DNA from: CAZYCC01 sp964645985
Lineage (GTDB): Bacteria; Bacillota; Clostridia; Oscillospirales; CAG-272
Length of the DNA stretch: 60,394 nucleotides
Assembly: GCA_964645985.1 (NCBI GenBank)
Contig: CAZYCC010000001.1
Location: 1 to 60,394 of the forward strand
Reading direction: 5' to 3'
Shown: positions 26,456-35,335 of the stretch, one piece after another
Layout of the letters: each line of letters opens with the position of its first letter
Numbering within the stretch: the first letter of the stretch is position 1
Made by a program: the position numbers and the translations under genes
Notes under the pieces: model-generated
What the model was told of the DNA's origin: nothing
Database searches by the model: none
The model's input: the letters and a program-made list of their open reading frames with translations, nothing else

Positions 26456-27517
26456 ATGTCAGAAGAACAAGGCACCAAGGTTCTGCGCGAATCGAAGAAC
26501 CGCATCCGCGTGGATTTCGAGCGCACCTCCCGCTGGACGCGCTTCCGGATTAAGTACCTCTCGCTGAACTTCCTCGGGACGGTGGTCTTCAAGCTGTTCC
26601 GCTTTGTGCTGCTGCTCGGCGTGAGCTACATCATCCTCTACCCCTTCTTCGCCAAGATCGCCGCCTCCTTCATGGGCCCGGACGACTTCACCGACGTCAC
26701 GGTCAAGCTCATCTCCAAGGCGCCGACGCTCGATCAGTACAAGTACATCATCACCGAGAACCGCTATTTCGAGGCGCTGTTTAACACCGCGGCGCTCTCG
26801 CTCTGCTGCGGCGTGCTGCAGACCTTCGTCTGCGCCTTCATCGGCTACGGCTTTGCCAAGTACAAGTTCAAGGGCAACAAGATCTTCTTCCTTCTTGTCA
26901 TCTTCACGATGGTTGTCCCGCACAACGTCCTGCGCTTGTCGATGTTCTCCAAGTTCTCCGCCCTCGATATTCCCCTGCTCAATCAGCTTGCCAATATCCC
27001 GGGGGTCGGCGCGTTCTTTGAGAATATCCCGCTCATCGGGAAGCCGCTCAACCTGCTCAACACCAACTGGCCCCTCATCATCCTCTCGCTCGTCGGCCTC
27101 GGCTTTAAGAACGGCCTCTTTATCTTCATTATGCGGCAGTTCTTCAAGGGCGTGCCGGATGAGCTGGAGGAATCCGCCTATATTGACGGCAGCGGCGTCT
27201 TCAAGACCTTCTTCACGATCATCCTGCCGCTCTCCATCCCGATGATGGTCACGGTATTCCTCTTCGCCTTCGCGTGGCAGTGGACAGACAACTTCTACAG
27301 CGGCCTGTTCTACACCAGCTCCGCGCGCGCGATCATGCTGCCCAACATCGTCAAGGTCCCCAAGTCCCTGCAAATCACCTACGCCGGGTCGAACCTCTAC
27401 AACTCGGCGATCTACAACACCTGCGGTCTGCTGATCATCGCCCCGCTGATTGTCATCTACCTCTTCTGCCAGAAGAGCCTCGTCCAAGGCATCGAGCGCT
27501 CGGGTATCACGGGGTAA
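26456..27517 (+). CDS. Carbohydrate ABC transporter permease, second pair (second subunit)
   Basis: A 353-residue MalG-like permease, longer than usual because of an N-terminal cytoplasmic stretch (about 55 residues) and a periplasmic-type loop around NIPGVGAFFENIPLIGKP. The EAA loop is LEESAYIDGSGVFKTFFTI. AAAGGAGG precedes the ATG. It is the last gene of the operon; a strong terminator follows at 27659-27689. Confidence 0.92.
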   Translation: MSEEQGTKVLRESKNRIRVDFERTSRWTRFRIKYLSLNFLGTVVFKLFRFVLLLGVSYIILYPFFAKIAASFMGPDDFTDVTVKLISKAPTLDQYKYIITENRYFEALFNTAALSLCCGVLQTFVCAFIGYGFAKYKFKGNKIFFLLVIFTMVVPHNVLRLSMFSKFSALDIPLLNQLANIPGVGAFFENIPLIGKPLNLLNTNWPLIILSLVGLGFKNGLFIFIMRQFFKGVPDELEESAYIDGSGVFKTFFTIILPLSIPMMVTVFLFAFAWQWTDNFYSGLFYTSSARAIMLPNIVKVPKSLQITYAGSNLYNSAIYNTCGLLIIAPLIVIYLFCQKSLVQGIERSGITG

Positions 27518-27658
27518 TCGGTGTAAACACGGGAAACACGGGAAACCCGCACGGCGCGCGGGATCGCAGCGCGCAGGATCGCAAAGCAACCCGCCAAAGG
27601 GGCGTCCCTTGCAGGCGACGCGCCCCGCGAGGGGCGCCCTGCCGCACAAAGCGCAATC

Positions 27659-27689
27659 AAAAAAGCAAGCCCCCCGGGCTTGCTTTTTT
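27659..27689 (+). terminator. Terminator of the large sugar-transport operon
   Basis: AAAAAAGCAAGCCC / GGGCTTGCTTTTTT forms a perfect 14-bp stem with a 3-base loop; U-tracts exist in both directions, so it can also stop minus-strand transcripts from the esterase gene. Confidence 0.9.
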
Positions 27690-27883
27690 GCGAGAAAAAC
27701 CCGCGCGGGGGGAGGGAAACCACCGCGCGGCGCAGGAGAAACCCCGTGAGGCGCGGGGAAACCGCTCGCGCGCAATAGCACGAGGAGGCGAAAGAAAAGT
27801 GAGGGAGAGCGTAACCGTGAACTCGATCGGGGGCGCGGAACCCCGCGCATGGGGAGGAAAACCGTACGCGCGAGCGCGCATAA

Positions 27884-27929
27884 TCACTATCCACTACCCA
27901 CTAACCACTATCTATCCACTAACCACTCT
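27884..27929. repeat. Heptanucleotide array (YCACTWN), 3' of the esterase gene
   Basis: Units read TCACTAT, CCACTAC, CCACTAA, CCACTAT, a 4-base CTAT, CCACTAA, CCACTCT. The array ends one base before the esterase stop codon, and in the esterase sense reads NWAGTGR. Confidence 0.85.
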
Positions 27930-27930
27930 T

Positions 27931-28698
27931 TTATCGCGCGAGGATCCAGCGAAGCGCGGGGAGGATTTCCCTGTCCCAGAACGCCCAGTTGTGCGCGCCG
28001 GGGGTGACTTTCTTCTCGAAGTCCCCGCCGCGCTCCTCAAGAATCGGCGCGAGCTCCTCCCCGCAGCCGCGCAGGCCGTCGCTCTCCCCGCAGACAAGAT
28101 AGGTCGGCGGGAGAGGGTTTGCCTCGCGCGCGAGGGCGTAGATGTCCTCCCGCCCTCCCGCAAGCGACGGATTTTTCCCGAAGATGGCGTCCCACTCGCA
28201 CGCGCGCCCCACCCGGCGGCGGTAGTCGTCCTTTTGCACCCAGAGCGCGCCCGAGAGCGAGGCCGCCGCGGCGTAGCGCTCGGGGAAGGTGTACGCCGCC
28301 TTGAGCGCGCCGTACCCGCCCATCGACAGCCCCGCGATGTAGGTGTCCTCGCGCCGCCCGCTCACCTGCGAAAACCACGCGCGGCACTTCTCGGGAAGCT
28401 CCTGCGTGAGGAAGGTGAAGTACTGCTCTCCGCTTGCCATATCGGTGTACCAGCTTCGCCCGCCGTCCGGCATGACGACCGCTATTCCCAGCTGCGCCGC
28501 GTACCGCTCAATGGAGCTGCGCCGGCACCACATCGTGTAGTCATCCGATAGGCCATGCAGCAGGTACACCGTTTTTACGCGCTCGGCGGCGCGGTCATCG
28601 CTGCCGATGAGCGAGCGCGTCTGCTCGGGTAAAATGACCATCGCGCCGGTGCACTTGCCGAGCGTCTCGGCGTAGAAATGCAGATCTAATAATGCCAT
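27931..28698 (-). CDS. Alpha/beta-hydrolase esterase (esterase D / tributyrin esterase-like)
   Basis: A 255-residue esterase of the COG0627 type. The nucleophile elbow GLSMGGYG places Ser125; Asp207 (CGESDGLR) and His236 (GAHNWAFW) complete a probable catalytic triad, and YLLHGLSDD supplies the oxyanion region. Such enzymes hydrolyse short acyl esters, including acetyl groups on sugars. No signal peptide is seen, so it is cytoplasmic. The start at 28698 follows GGAGAGGG; the longer upstream frame runs through the spacer. It lies downstream of kbl on the same strand with a hairpin between them. Confidence 0.88.
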   Translation of the reverse strand: MALLDLHFYAETLGKCTGAMVILPEQTRSLIGSDDRAAERVKTVYLLHGLSDDYTMWCRRSSIERYAAQLGIAVVMPDGGRSWYTDMASGEQYFTFLTQELPEKCRAWFSQVSGRREDTYIAGLSMGGYGALKAAYTFPERYAAAASLSGALWVQKDDYRRRVGRACEWDAIFGKNPSLAGGREDIYALAREANPLPPTYLVCGESDGLRGCGEELAPILEERGGDFEKKVTPGAHNWAFWDREILPALRWILAR

Positions 28699-28721
28699 AG
28701 CCCTCTCCTTCCTCACGCGCG

Positions 28722-28747
28722 CAAGACCACCGTTGCCGGTGGTCTTG
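28722..28747 (-). terminator. Hairpin between kbl and the esterase gene
   Basis: CAAGACCACCG / CGGTGGTCTTG is a perfect 11-bp stem with a 4-base loop, 68 bases after the kbl stop. There is no U-tract on the minus strand, so full termination is doubtful. Confidence 0.45.
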
Positions 28748-28814
28748 CGGTCTTTCGTTTTTGCGCGGCGCGGCGATACTTTCGCGGGAGAATCCCCCGC
28801 GCCGGGGCGCTGCC

Positions 28815-30023
28815 TCACTTCGCGGCGGCGTCCTCCTCCTCGATTTGGCGGCGCGCCTCGATAAAGCAGCGCACCGCGAAGTCGAGGTCCTCTTTGGTGT
28901 GCGCGGCGGAGACCTGCGTGCGAATGCGCGCCTTGCCCTTCGGCACGACCGGGTAGGTGAAGGATACCGCGTAAATGCCGAGCTCGTAGAGCTTTTCCGC
29001 CATGCGCGCGGCGAGATGCTCGTCGTAGAGCATAATCGGCACGCAGGGGTGTGTGCCGGGGATGATGTCGAAGCCCGCGTCCTCTAGCGCCTTGCGGTAG
29101 CCCATGACAATGCTCTCAAGATAGTCGCGCCGCGAGGTGTCCTTCTCGAGCATTTCGATGGTGGCGAGCGTACCCGCAGCGATGGCCGGGGTGAGCGTGT
29201 TCGAGAAGAGATAGGGCCGGCTGCGCTGTCGCAGCAGATCTACGATCTCCTTCTTGCCGGTGGTGAACCCGCCGGACGCGCCGCCGAGGGCCTTGCCGAA
29301 GGTGCCGGTGATAACATCGACGCGGCCCATCACGCCGCAGTAGTCGGTCGCGCCGCGCCCGCGCTTGCCGACAAAGCCGGAGGCGTGCGAGTCATCGACC
29401 ATCACGAGGGCGCCGTACTTGTCGGCGAGGTCGCAGATCCCCTTCAGATTGGCGATGATGCCGTCCATCGAGAAGACCCCGTCGGTCGCGATCATCTTGA
29501 TACGCGCGCCTGCCGCGTCCGCCTCTTGCAGTTTCGCCTCAAGGTCGGCCATATCGTTGTTCTTGTAGCGATAGCGCGCCGCCTTGCACAGCCGCACCCC
29601 GTCGATAATCGACGCGTGGTTGAGCTCGTCTGAGATAATGGCGTCCTCTTTGCCGAGCAGCACCTCGAACAGGCCGCCGTTCGCGTCAAAGCAGGAGCTG
29701 TAGAGGATGGTGTCCTCGGTCTCGAAGAACTCCGCCACCTTGCGCTCCAGGCGCTTGTGGATGTCCTGCGTGCCGCAGATGAACCGCACGGACGCAAGAC
29801 CATACCCGTATTCGTCGTACGCCTCTTTCGCCGCCTCGATGAGCTCCTTGTTGTCGGCAAGCCCGAGATAGTTGTTCGCGCACATATTGATGAGCTCTTT
29901 GCCGTCCGCGAAGATGTGCGCCGACTGCGGCGTTGTGATGATGCGCTCGCTCTTGCGCACGCCCGACTCGTCGATTTCTTTGAGCGTGTCGCGGTAGAGC
30001 GCGAATGCCTCGGTTTTGTTCAT
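28815..30023 (-). CDS. kbl: Glycine C-acetyltransferase (2-amino-3-ketobutyrate CoA ligase)
   Basis: A 402-residue PLP-dependent enzyme of the alpha-oxoamine synthase family; usual length is about 398. Visible features are CANNYLGLADN, SDELNHASIIDG, VMVDDSHASGFVG and the PLP-lysine region GTFGKALGGASGG. It splits 2-amino-3-ketobutyrate with CoA into glycine and acetyl-CoA. The start at 30023 has AAGGA upstream; the longer frame runs into the spacer. The threonine dehydrogenase gene directly upstream supplies its substrate, which supports this assignment over other family members. Confidence 0.96.
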   Translation of the reverse strand: MNKTEAFALYRDTLKEIDESGVRKSERIITTPQSAHIFADGKELINMCANNYLGLADNKELIEAAKEAYDEYGYGLASVRFICGTQDIHKRLERKVAEFFETEDTILYSSCFDANGGLFEVLLGKEDAIISDELNHASIIDGVRLCKAARYRYKNNDMADLEAKLQEADAAGARIKMIATDGVFSMDGIIANLKGICDLADKYGALVMVDDSHASGFVGKRGRGATDYCGVMGRVDVITGTFGKALGGASGGFTTGKKEIVDLLRQRSRPYLFSNTLTPAIAAGTLATIEMLEKDTSRRDYLESIVMGYRKALEDAGFDIIPGTHPCVPIMLYDEHLAARMAEKLYELGIYAVSFTYPVVPKGKARIRTQVSAAHTKEDLDFAVRCFIEARRQIEEEDAAAK

Positions 30024-30196
30024 AGCAGTGTCCTTTCGGAAAATAGGTTTCGGCGGTCCGCTCCGCCGCAAAACATTCTGTGGAGGAAAGAGAGCGCGGG
30101 CGCGCCATTTCCCCGAATCACCACGCACCGGTCGGCGATTCCCCCGCGCAATGGTCTCTCGTGGCAAAGGTCTCCCGCAAAGCGGCGCGGGGGCGG

Positions 30197-31246
30197 TTAG
30201 GCGTTCAGGTGCGTCCAGTCGAGGATAACCTTGCCGCTGTTGCCCGAGCACATCGCCTCGAAGCCCTTTTGATAATCGGCAATATCGAAGCGGTGGGTGA
30301 CGATCTTCTCGAGCGGGAAGCCCGCCTCGACCATCGCGGTCATCTTGTACCAAGTTTCGTACATCTCCCGCCCGTAGATGCCCTTCAGCTTGAGCCCGTT
30401 CCAGATAATCGTGTTAATCGGCACCTCGGTCATATTGTGCCCTTGGATGCCAAGCAGAGCTATGCGCCCGCCGTTCGCCATCGCGCCGATGAGCTGATTT
30501 AAGGCGAAGCGGTTGCCGGACATCTCCATGCCGACATCAAACCCCTCGTGAATGCCGAGGTCTGTCATCACTTCGCGCAGATCCGTCTTGCCGGTGTTTA
30601 CGGTCGTCACGCCGAAGGAGCGCGCGAGGTTGAGGCGGTAGTCGTTGAGGTCTGTGATGACGACGTGGCGCGCCCCGGAGAAGCGCGCGATGCCCGCCGC
30701 CATAATGCCGATAGGCCCCGCGCCGGTGATCAGCACATCCTCGCCCAAGGTGGAGAAGGAGAGAGCCGTGTGCGTCGCGTTGCCAAACGGATCGAAGAGG
30801 CAGTAGAGCTCCTCTTTGATTTTCGGCGAGCAGTGGATAACGTTGGTCGCTGGGATGACGAGGTACTCGGCGAACGCGCCGTCGCGGTTGACGCCGACAC
30901 CCTTCGTATTGCGGCAGAGATGCGCTCGCCCCGCGCGGCAGTTGCGGCAGACCCCGCAGACAATGTGCCCCTCCCCCGAGACAATGTCCCCGACCTTGCA
31001 GTGCTCCACCCCCTCGCCGACCTCGACAATCTCCCCCACATACTCATGCCCCGCCGTCGTGCCGAGCCGAATGGTCTCCTGCGCCCACTCGTTCCAGTCC
31101 CAAATGTGCACATCGGTGCCGCAGATCGCCGTTTTGTGGATTTTAATCTTGACCTCGCCGTGCCCGACCGCCGGGATGTCCACCCGCTTCATGGTTAGAC
31201 CCACCTCCGGCTTGTCCTTGACAAGCGCCCACATTTGCTCGCTCAT
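30197..31246 (-). CDS. tdh: L-threonine 3-dehydrogenase
   Basis: A 349-residue zinc-dependent medium-chain dehydrogenase. It has the catalytic zinc region AICGTDVHIWDWNEW and GHEYVGEIVEVGEG, a structural zinc site with four cysteines (VCGVCRNCRAGRAHLC), and the NAD-binding VLITGAGPIGIMAAGIA. It oxidises threonine to 2-amino-3-ketobutyrate, which the downstream kbl product converts to glycine. ATG 31246 follows AAAGGAG. A promoter lies at 31298-31326. The pair is a threonine-degradation operon. Confidence 0.96.
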   Translation of the reverse strand: MSEQMWALVKDKPEVGLTMKRVDIPAVGHGEVKIKIHKTAICGTDVHIWDWNEWAQETIRLGTTAGHEYVGEIVEVGEGVEHCKVGDIVSGEGHIVCGVCRNCRAGRAHLCRNTKGVGVNRDGAFAEYLVIPATNVIHCSPKIKEELYCLFDPFGNATHTALSFSTLGEDVLITGAGPIGIMAAGIARFSGARHVVITDLNDYRLNLARSFGVTTVNTGKTDLREVMTDLGIHEGFDVGMEMSGNRFALNQLIGAMANGGRIALLGIQGHNMTEVPINTIIWNGLKLKGIYGREMYETWYKMTAMVEAGFPLEKIVTHRFDIADYQKGFEAMCSGNSGKVILDWTHLNA

Positions 31247-31297
31247 AAAAGCTCCTTTCGCGCTCGCGCCCGCCTCCCGCGGGAAAATTCGATTTTC

Positions 31298-31326
31298 ATT
31301 ATACAACAGCCGCGCACAGAATGCAA
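31298..31326 (-). promoter_or_regulatory. Promoter of tdh-kbl
   Basis: Minus-strand TTGCAT (31321-31326), 17-base spacer, TATAAT (31298-31303), about 50 bases before the tdh start. Confidence 0.75.
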
Positions 31327-31362
31327 GAGGGCGCGCGCCCCCGCGCGCGACGCGCGTGGGGG

Positions 31363-31404
31363 GTAGTGGTTAGTGGAAAGTGGTTAGTGGAGAGTGAGGA
31401 GTGG
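31363..31404. repeat. Heptanucleotide array (NWAGTGR), between divergent promoters
   Basis: Six consecutive units: GTAGTGG, TTAGTGG, AAAGTGG, TTAGTGG, AGAGTGA, GGAGTGG. It lies between the tdh promoter and the promoter of the MBL-GNAT gene; in the tdh sense it is C-rich. Confidence 0.85.
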
Positions 31405-31463
31405 TGTTCTTCGAGCGGCGGGGGCGCGAACCGAACGCGGTGGGGGCGCGGGAGAGCCTCGAT

Positions 31464-31493
31464 TTGACAGAAGGGGGGAGAGGGTGGTATACT
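31464..31493 (+). promoter_or_regulatory. Promoter of the MBL-GNAT gene
   Basis: TTGACA (31464-31469), 18-base spacer, TATACT (31488-31493). The start codon is about 220 bases downstream, so the leader is long. Confidence 0.75.
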
Positions 31494-31716
31494 TTCTTTG
31501 CGGGAATTTCCCGCTACATTCGAGGTAGGTGAACTGCCTCGGGCGAGCTTTTTGTTTTTGGGAAAACGGCACTGCCTCAGTCGTAATTTGCGCTGCCCCG
31601 CTCGCGCTCGCGGGGGTATCCCTCCCCCGCTACTGCCCCGGTTCGCGGCGGCGCGCAAACCCGTTGCCTTCGGCACCGATTTTGCCGCTGTTTCGCTCCT
31701 TCTCCCTCACGCGCCT

Positions 31717-32892
31717 ATGACCATTACCCAACTTGACCCCACGACTTGGGTCTTTTCCGAGAGGGATGTGCGGTTCTTTCTCCTCGCGGGGGAGGAGGAC
31801 GCGCTGCTCCTTGACTGCGGCTGCGAGACGAAAAACGCGCGAGAACTCTCGCGCGAGGTGCTCGCGGGAGCGGGAATAGCGGCGCAGGTGCGCCTCGCGC
31901 TGACGCACGCCGACCGCGACCACATCGCCAGCGCGGGCGAGTTCCCCTCGCTCTCCCTTCACCCCGGCGATTGGGCGCGGCTGCGCGCATCCGGTTACGC
32001 GGGCGAGATCTGCCCCCTCTGGGACGGCGAGGAACTTGATCTCGGCGATCGCCCGCTTCGCGTTATCCACACGCCGGGGCACACGCCCGGCAGCGTAGCT
32101 CTGCTTGACCTCTCGCGGCGGCGGCTCTTTGCGGGAGATAGCGTGAGCGAGCGGCGCATCTTTCTTTTCGGACAGGGGCGGGACCTTGAGGCATACACGG
32201 CGAGCCTCGATCGCCTCTCCTCCCTCTCGCCCGCGTTTGATGAGATTATACCCTCGCACGGCGAGCGCGCTCTTCCCGCGCAATTTCTCGAGGTCTTGCG
32301 TGAGGCGGCGCGCGCGGCGGCGCGCGGCGAGGCAACCGGGCGCGTGGAGGACTTTCACGGCACGAGAGCCCGCGTCTGCGATATGGGCTGCGCGACCCTC
32401 CTCCTCCCTGTCGATCGCCGGGAGTCCCCCGCGGATCTGCACATTGTGCGCGCGCGCACCGAGGCGGAGCGGGCAGGGGCGTATTTCGTGCGCATATCCG
32501 CTATGGCGCGAGAATTTCACATCCCCCTTGAGGATGAGTTTGATGCGCACGATGGCGCGGACTGCCACTATATTCTCCTGCTCGATGAGATCTACCCCGT
32601 CGCGACCTGCCGGTGGTTTGCGCGCGAGAGCGAGGCGGGCGTCGCCGAGATCGGGCGGGTGGTTGTCCTGCCGGAATACCGCGGGAGGGCGCTCGGGAGA
32701 ACGGTCGTTTCGGCGGCGGAGGAGGAGATTCGCGCGTGCGGCTACCGCGAGGTCTTCGTTTCGGCGCGGCGCGAGGCCGTCGGCTTTTATAAGAAGCTCG
32801 GCTATACCCCCTCCCCCCTCCCCGCGCACGAGACCCGCACCTTCGCCGTCACCGGCATGGGCAAAACCCTCGCCGAAAACGCCCCGCACTGA
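31717..32892 (+). CDS. Fusion of metallo-beta-lactamase-fold hydrolase and GNAT acetyltransferase
   Basis: A 391-residue protein. Residues 1-235 are an MBL-fold domain with THADRDHIASAG in place of the canonical HxHxDH, then HTPGHTPGSVAL, LFAGDSVS and IPSHGE. The second His of the metal motif is Asp, an accepted variant in some subfamilies. Residues about 245-390 form a GNAT acetyltransferase with VVVLPEYRGRALGRTVVSAA and a GFYKKLGYTP end motif. I choose ATG 31717 because it opens the MBL domain; no Shine-Dalgarno sequence is present and the open frame runs further up. The function is unknown; a linked hydrolysis and acetylation of one substrate is possible. Confidence 0.85.
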   Translation: MTITQLDPTTWVFSERDVRFFLLAGEEDALLLDCGCETKNARELSREVLAGAGIAAQVRLALTHADRDHIASAGEFPSLSLHPGDWARLRASGYAGEICPLWDGEELDLGDRPLRVIHTPGHTPGSVALLDLSRRRLFAGDSVSERRIFLFGQGRDLEAYTASLDRLSSLSPAFDEIIPSHGERALPAQFLEVLREAARAAARGEATGRVEDFHGTRARVCDMGCATLLLPVDRRESPADLHIVRARTEAERAGAYFVRISAMAREFHIPLEDEFDAHDGADCHYILLLDEIYPVATCRWFARESEAGVAEIGRVVVLPEYRGRALGRTVVSAAEEEIRACGYREVFVSARREAVGFYKKLGYTPSPLPAHETRTFAVTGMGKTLAENAPH

Positions 32893-33229
32893 GGCGGCGC
32901 GCCTCGCTCCGTTCGCGCAGGGGATTCTTTCCGCGCCGTACCGCCGTGCCGCTTCCCCCGCGAGAAACCCCCGTGCCGATTTGCGCCGTCCTCCCCACGG
33001 GGGTGGCTCGCCCCGCCCTTCCCGCAAGGCGGCGCGCCTCCGCACCGCTCGCTACGTTTCTCCCACAAGGCGGCTTGCCTCCTCGTCGCCTCGCCTCCCG
33101 CGCCGTTTCCTCACACTGACGCTGTCGCGTCTCTCGCGCCGCCCGCGCCGTATCCCCTACGAGGGCGGCTTATCGCCGCTGCTTTTTCCGAGCGAAACCC
33201 CGTCCGCCCTCTCCCTCTCTTTATCCTTT
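32893..33229. other. Intergenic region before uvrB
   Basis: No gene, terminator or promoter that I can support. Pyrimidine-rich, with GCCGTGCCG- and CCCCCGCGAGAAA-type words that recur in other spacers of the window. Confidence 0.45.
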
Positions 33230-35251
33230 ATGTCCGATGAGCGTTTTCATTTGCGCGCGCCTTTCGCGCCGACGGGAGACCAGCCCGAGGCGATAGAAGC
33301 GCTTGCCGCGGGGGTGGAGGCGGGAATGCGCGCCCAGACGCTGCTCGGCGTCACCGGATCGGGCAAAACCTTCACGATGGCGAATGTCATCGCGCGCTGC
33401 AACCGCCCGACCCTCGTCCTCGCGCACAATAAGACCCTCGCGGCGCAGCTCTGCTCGGAGTTTCGCGAGTTCTTCCCAGATAGCGCGGTGGAGTATTTCG
33501 TCTCCTACTACGACTACTATCAGCCGGAGGCGTACATCCCCGGCAAAGACCTCTACATCGAGAAGGACGCCTCGATTAACGACGAGATAGACAAACTGCG
33601 CCACAGCGCGACAAGCGCCCTCTTCGAGCGGCGGGATGTCATTATCGTTTCATCTGTCTCCTGCATCTACTCGCTCGGCGACCCCTCCGAGTACAAAAAC
33701 CAAATGGTGGGCCTTCGCCGTGGCGCGCGCATGGACCGGGACGAGCTGCTGCGGCAGCTCATCGCTATTCGCTACGAGCGCAGCGATATTTCCTTCACGC
33801 GCGCCAAATTCCGCGTGCGCGGAGATACGGTGGAGGTTTTCCCTGCGGGCAGCGAGAACATCGCCTATCGCGTTGAGTTCTTCGGCGATGAAATTGACCG
33901 CCTTTGCGAGGTGCACACCGTGACCGGGGAGGTTCTGCGGGAGCTGTCCTACGCGCCGATTTTCCCCGCCTCGCATTATGTCGCCTCGGATGAGCGGCGC
34001 GAGCGGGCGCTGCGCGAAATTGAGCGCGAGAAGGACGACACGGTCGCCGCCTTTCGCGCGGCGGGGCGGCTCGTGGAGGCGCAGCGCTTAGAGGAGCGGG
34101 TCAATTATGACCTGGAGATGATCCGCGAGGTCGGCTACTGCGCCGGCATTGAGAACTATTCCCGCGTTATGGCCGGGCGCGAGCCCGGCTCCACGCCCTA
34201 CACCCTGCTCGATTTCTTCCCGCGCGATTTTCTCCTCTTCGTTGACGAGAGCCACGTCACGCTGCCGCAGGTGCGCGCGATGAGCGGCGGGGACCGCGCG
34301 CGCAAGGAAAACCTCGTGCGCTACGGCTTCCGCCTGCCCTCGGCGTTCGACAACCGCCCGCTGCGCTTCGAGGAGTTCGAGCAGAAGCTCAATCAGGTGA
34401 TTTTCGTCTCGGCGACGCCCGCCGAATACGAGCGGCAGCACTCGGAGCAGGTGGTGGAGCAGCTCATTCGCCCGACGGGTCTACTTGACCCGGAAATCAT
34501 CCTTCGTCCGATCACGGGGCAGGTGGATGACCTGCTCTTTGAGATTCACGCGCGCGCCGAGCGCGATGAGCGGGTCCTCGTCACGACCCTGACGACGCAT
34601 ATGGCGGAGGACCTCACCGAGTATATGGAGCGGCAGGGCGTGCGCGTCAAGTATCTGCACCACAAGGTGGAGACGATGGAGCGCACCGCTATCCTGCGCG
34701 ACCTGCGGCTCGGCGTTTTCGATGTTCTCGTCGGGATTAACCTCCTGCGCGAGGGCTTGGATATTCCCGAGGTGTCGCTCGTCGCTATTTTAGATGCCGA
34801 CAAAGAGGGCCTGCTGCGCAGTGAGACGGCGCTCATTCAGACGGTCGGGCGCGCCGCCCGCAACGCGCGCGGCAAGGTGATTTTCTACGCGGACAAAGTG
34901 ACGGCGGCGATGCGGGCGGCGATGGACGAGACCGCGCGCCGCCGCGCCGTTCAGGATGCCTATAACCGCGCGCACGGCATTGTTCCGCGCACCGTGCAAA
35001 AGTCGGTGCGCGACCTCATTGAGCTGGGGGTCACTCCCGAGAAGAAAGAGGGCGTGCGCGGCGGCTCTCGCGCCGGCGGGCGGGGGGCCGCGCGCGAGGA
35101 CTATCGCGCGCGTGTCGGCGCTCTTACCCCCGATGACACGGCGGCTCTCATCGAGGAGCTGACTAAAGAAATGAAGAGCGCGGCGTCGCTACTGGAATTT
35201 GAGCGCGCCGCCTCCCTGCGCGATGAAATCGCCGCCTTGCGAAGGCTATAG
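33230..35251 (+). CDS. uvrB: Excinuclease ABC subunit B
   Basis: A 673-residue UvrB of normal length. Walker A is GVTGSGKT at residues 40-47; the beta-hairpin region YYDYYQPEAYIPGKDLYIEK inserts between DNA strands; helicase motifs DESHVTLPQ, FVSATPAEYE and TVGRAARNARGKVIFYAD follow. The C-terminal UVR domain (LLEFERAASLRDEIAALRR) binds UvrC. It verifies DNA damage in nucleotide excision repair. I place the start at ATG 33230 (MSDERFHL), although the frame is open for about 350 codons upstream, because homology begins there; no Shine-Dalgarno sequence is seen. uvrA and uvrC are not in the window. Confidence 0.97.
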   Translation: MSDERFHLRAPFAPTGDQPEAIEALAAGVEAGMRAQTLLGVTGSGKTFTMANVIARCNRPTLVLAHNKTLAAQLCSEFREFFPDSAVEYFVSYYDYYQPEAYIPGKDLYIEKDASINDEIDKLRHSATSALFERRDVIIVSSVSCIYSLGDPSEYKNQMVGLRRGARMDRDELLRQLIAIRYERSDISFTRAKFRVRGDTVEVFPAGSENIAYRVEFFGDEIDRLCEVHTVTGEVLRELSYAPIFPASHYVASDERRERALREIEREKDDTVAAFRAAGRLVEAQRLEERVNYDLEMIREVGYCAGIENYSRVMAGREPGSTPYTLLDFFPRDFLLFVDESHVTLPQVRAMSGGDRARKENLVRYGFRLPSAFDNRPLRFEEFEQKLNQVIFVSATPAEYERQHSEQVVEQLIRPTGLLDPEIILRPITGQVDDLLFEIHARAERDERVLVTTLTTHMAEDLTEYMERQGVRVKYLHHKVETMERTAILRDLRLGVFDVLVGINLLREGLDIPEVSLVAILDADKEGLLRSETALIQTVGRAARNARGKVIFYADKVTAAMRAAMDETARRRAVQDAYNRAHGIVPRTVQKSVRDLIELGVTPEKKEGVRGGSRAGGRGAAREDYRARVGALTPDDTAALIEELTKEMKSAASLLEFERAASLRDEIAALRRL

Positions 35252-35335
35252 CGCGCCTCACCGCGCCGCCCCCCGGGGGCGGCGCGAAACCCCGCTCTCC
35301 CGCGCCCGCCCGATCTTTCCCTATCCTCCGACCAA

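Noticed and set aside
32186..33229. 350-codon N-terminal extension of uvrB
   Set aside because: It overlaps the MBL-GNAT gene in another frame and has Arg/Ser-rich, non-conserved sequence; UvrB homology starts at ATG 33230.
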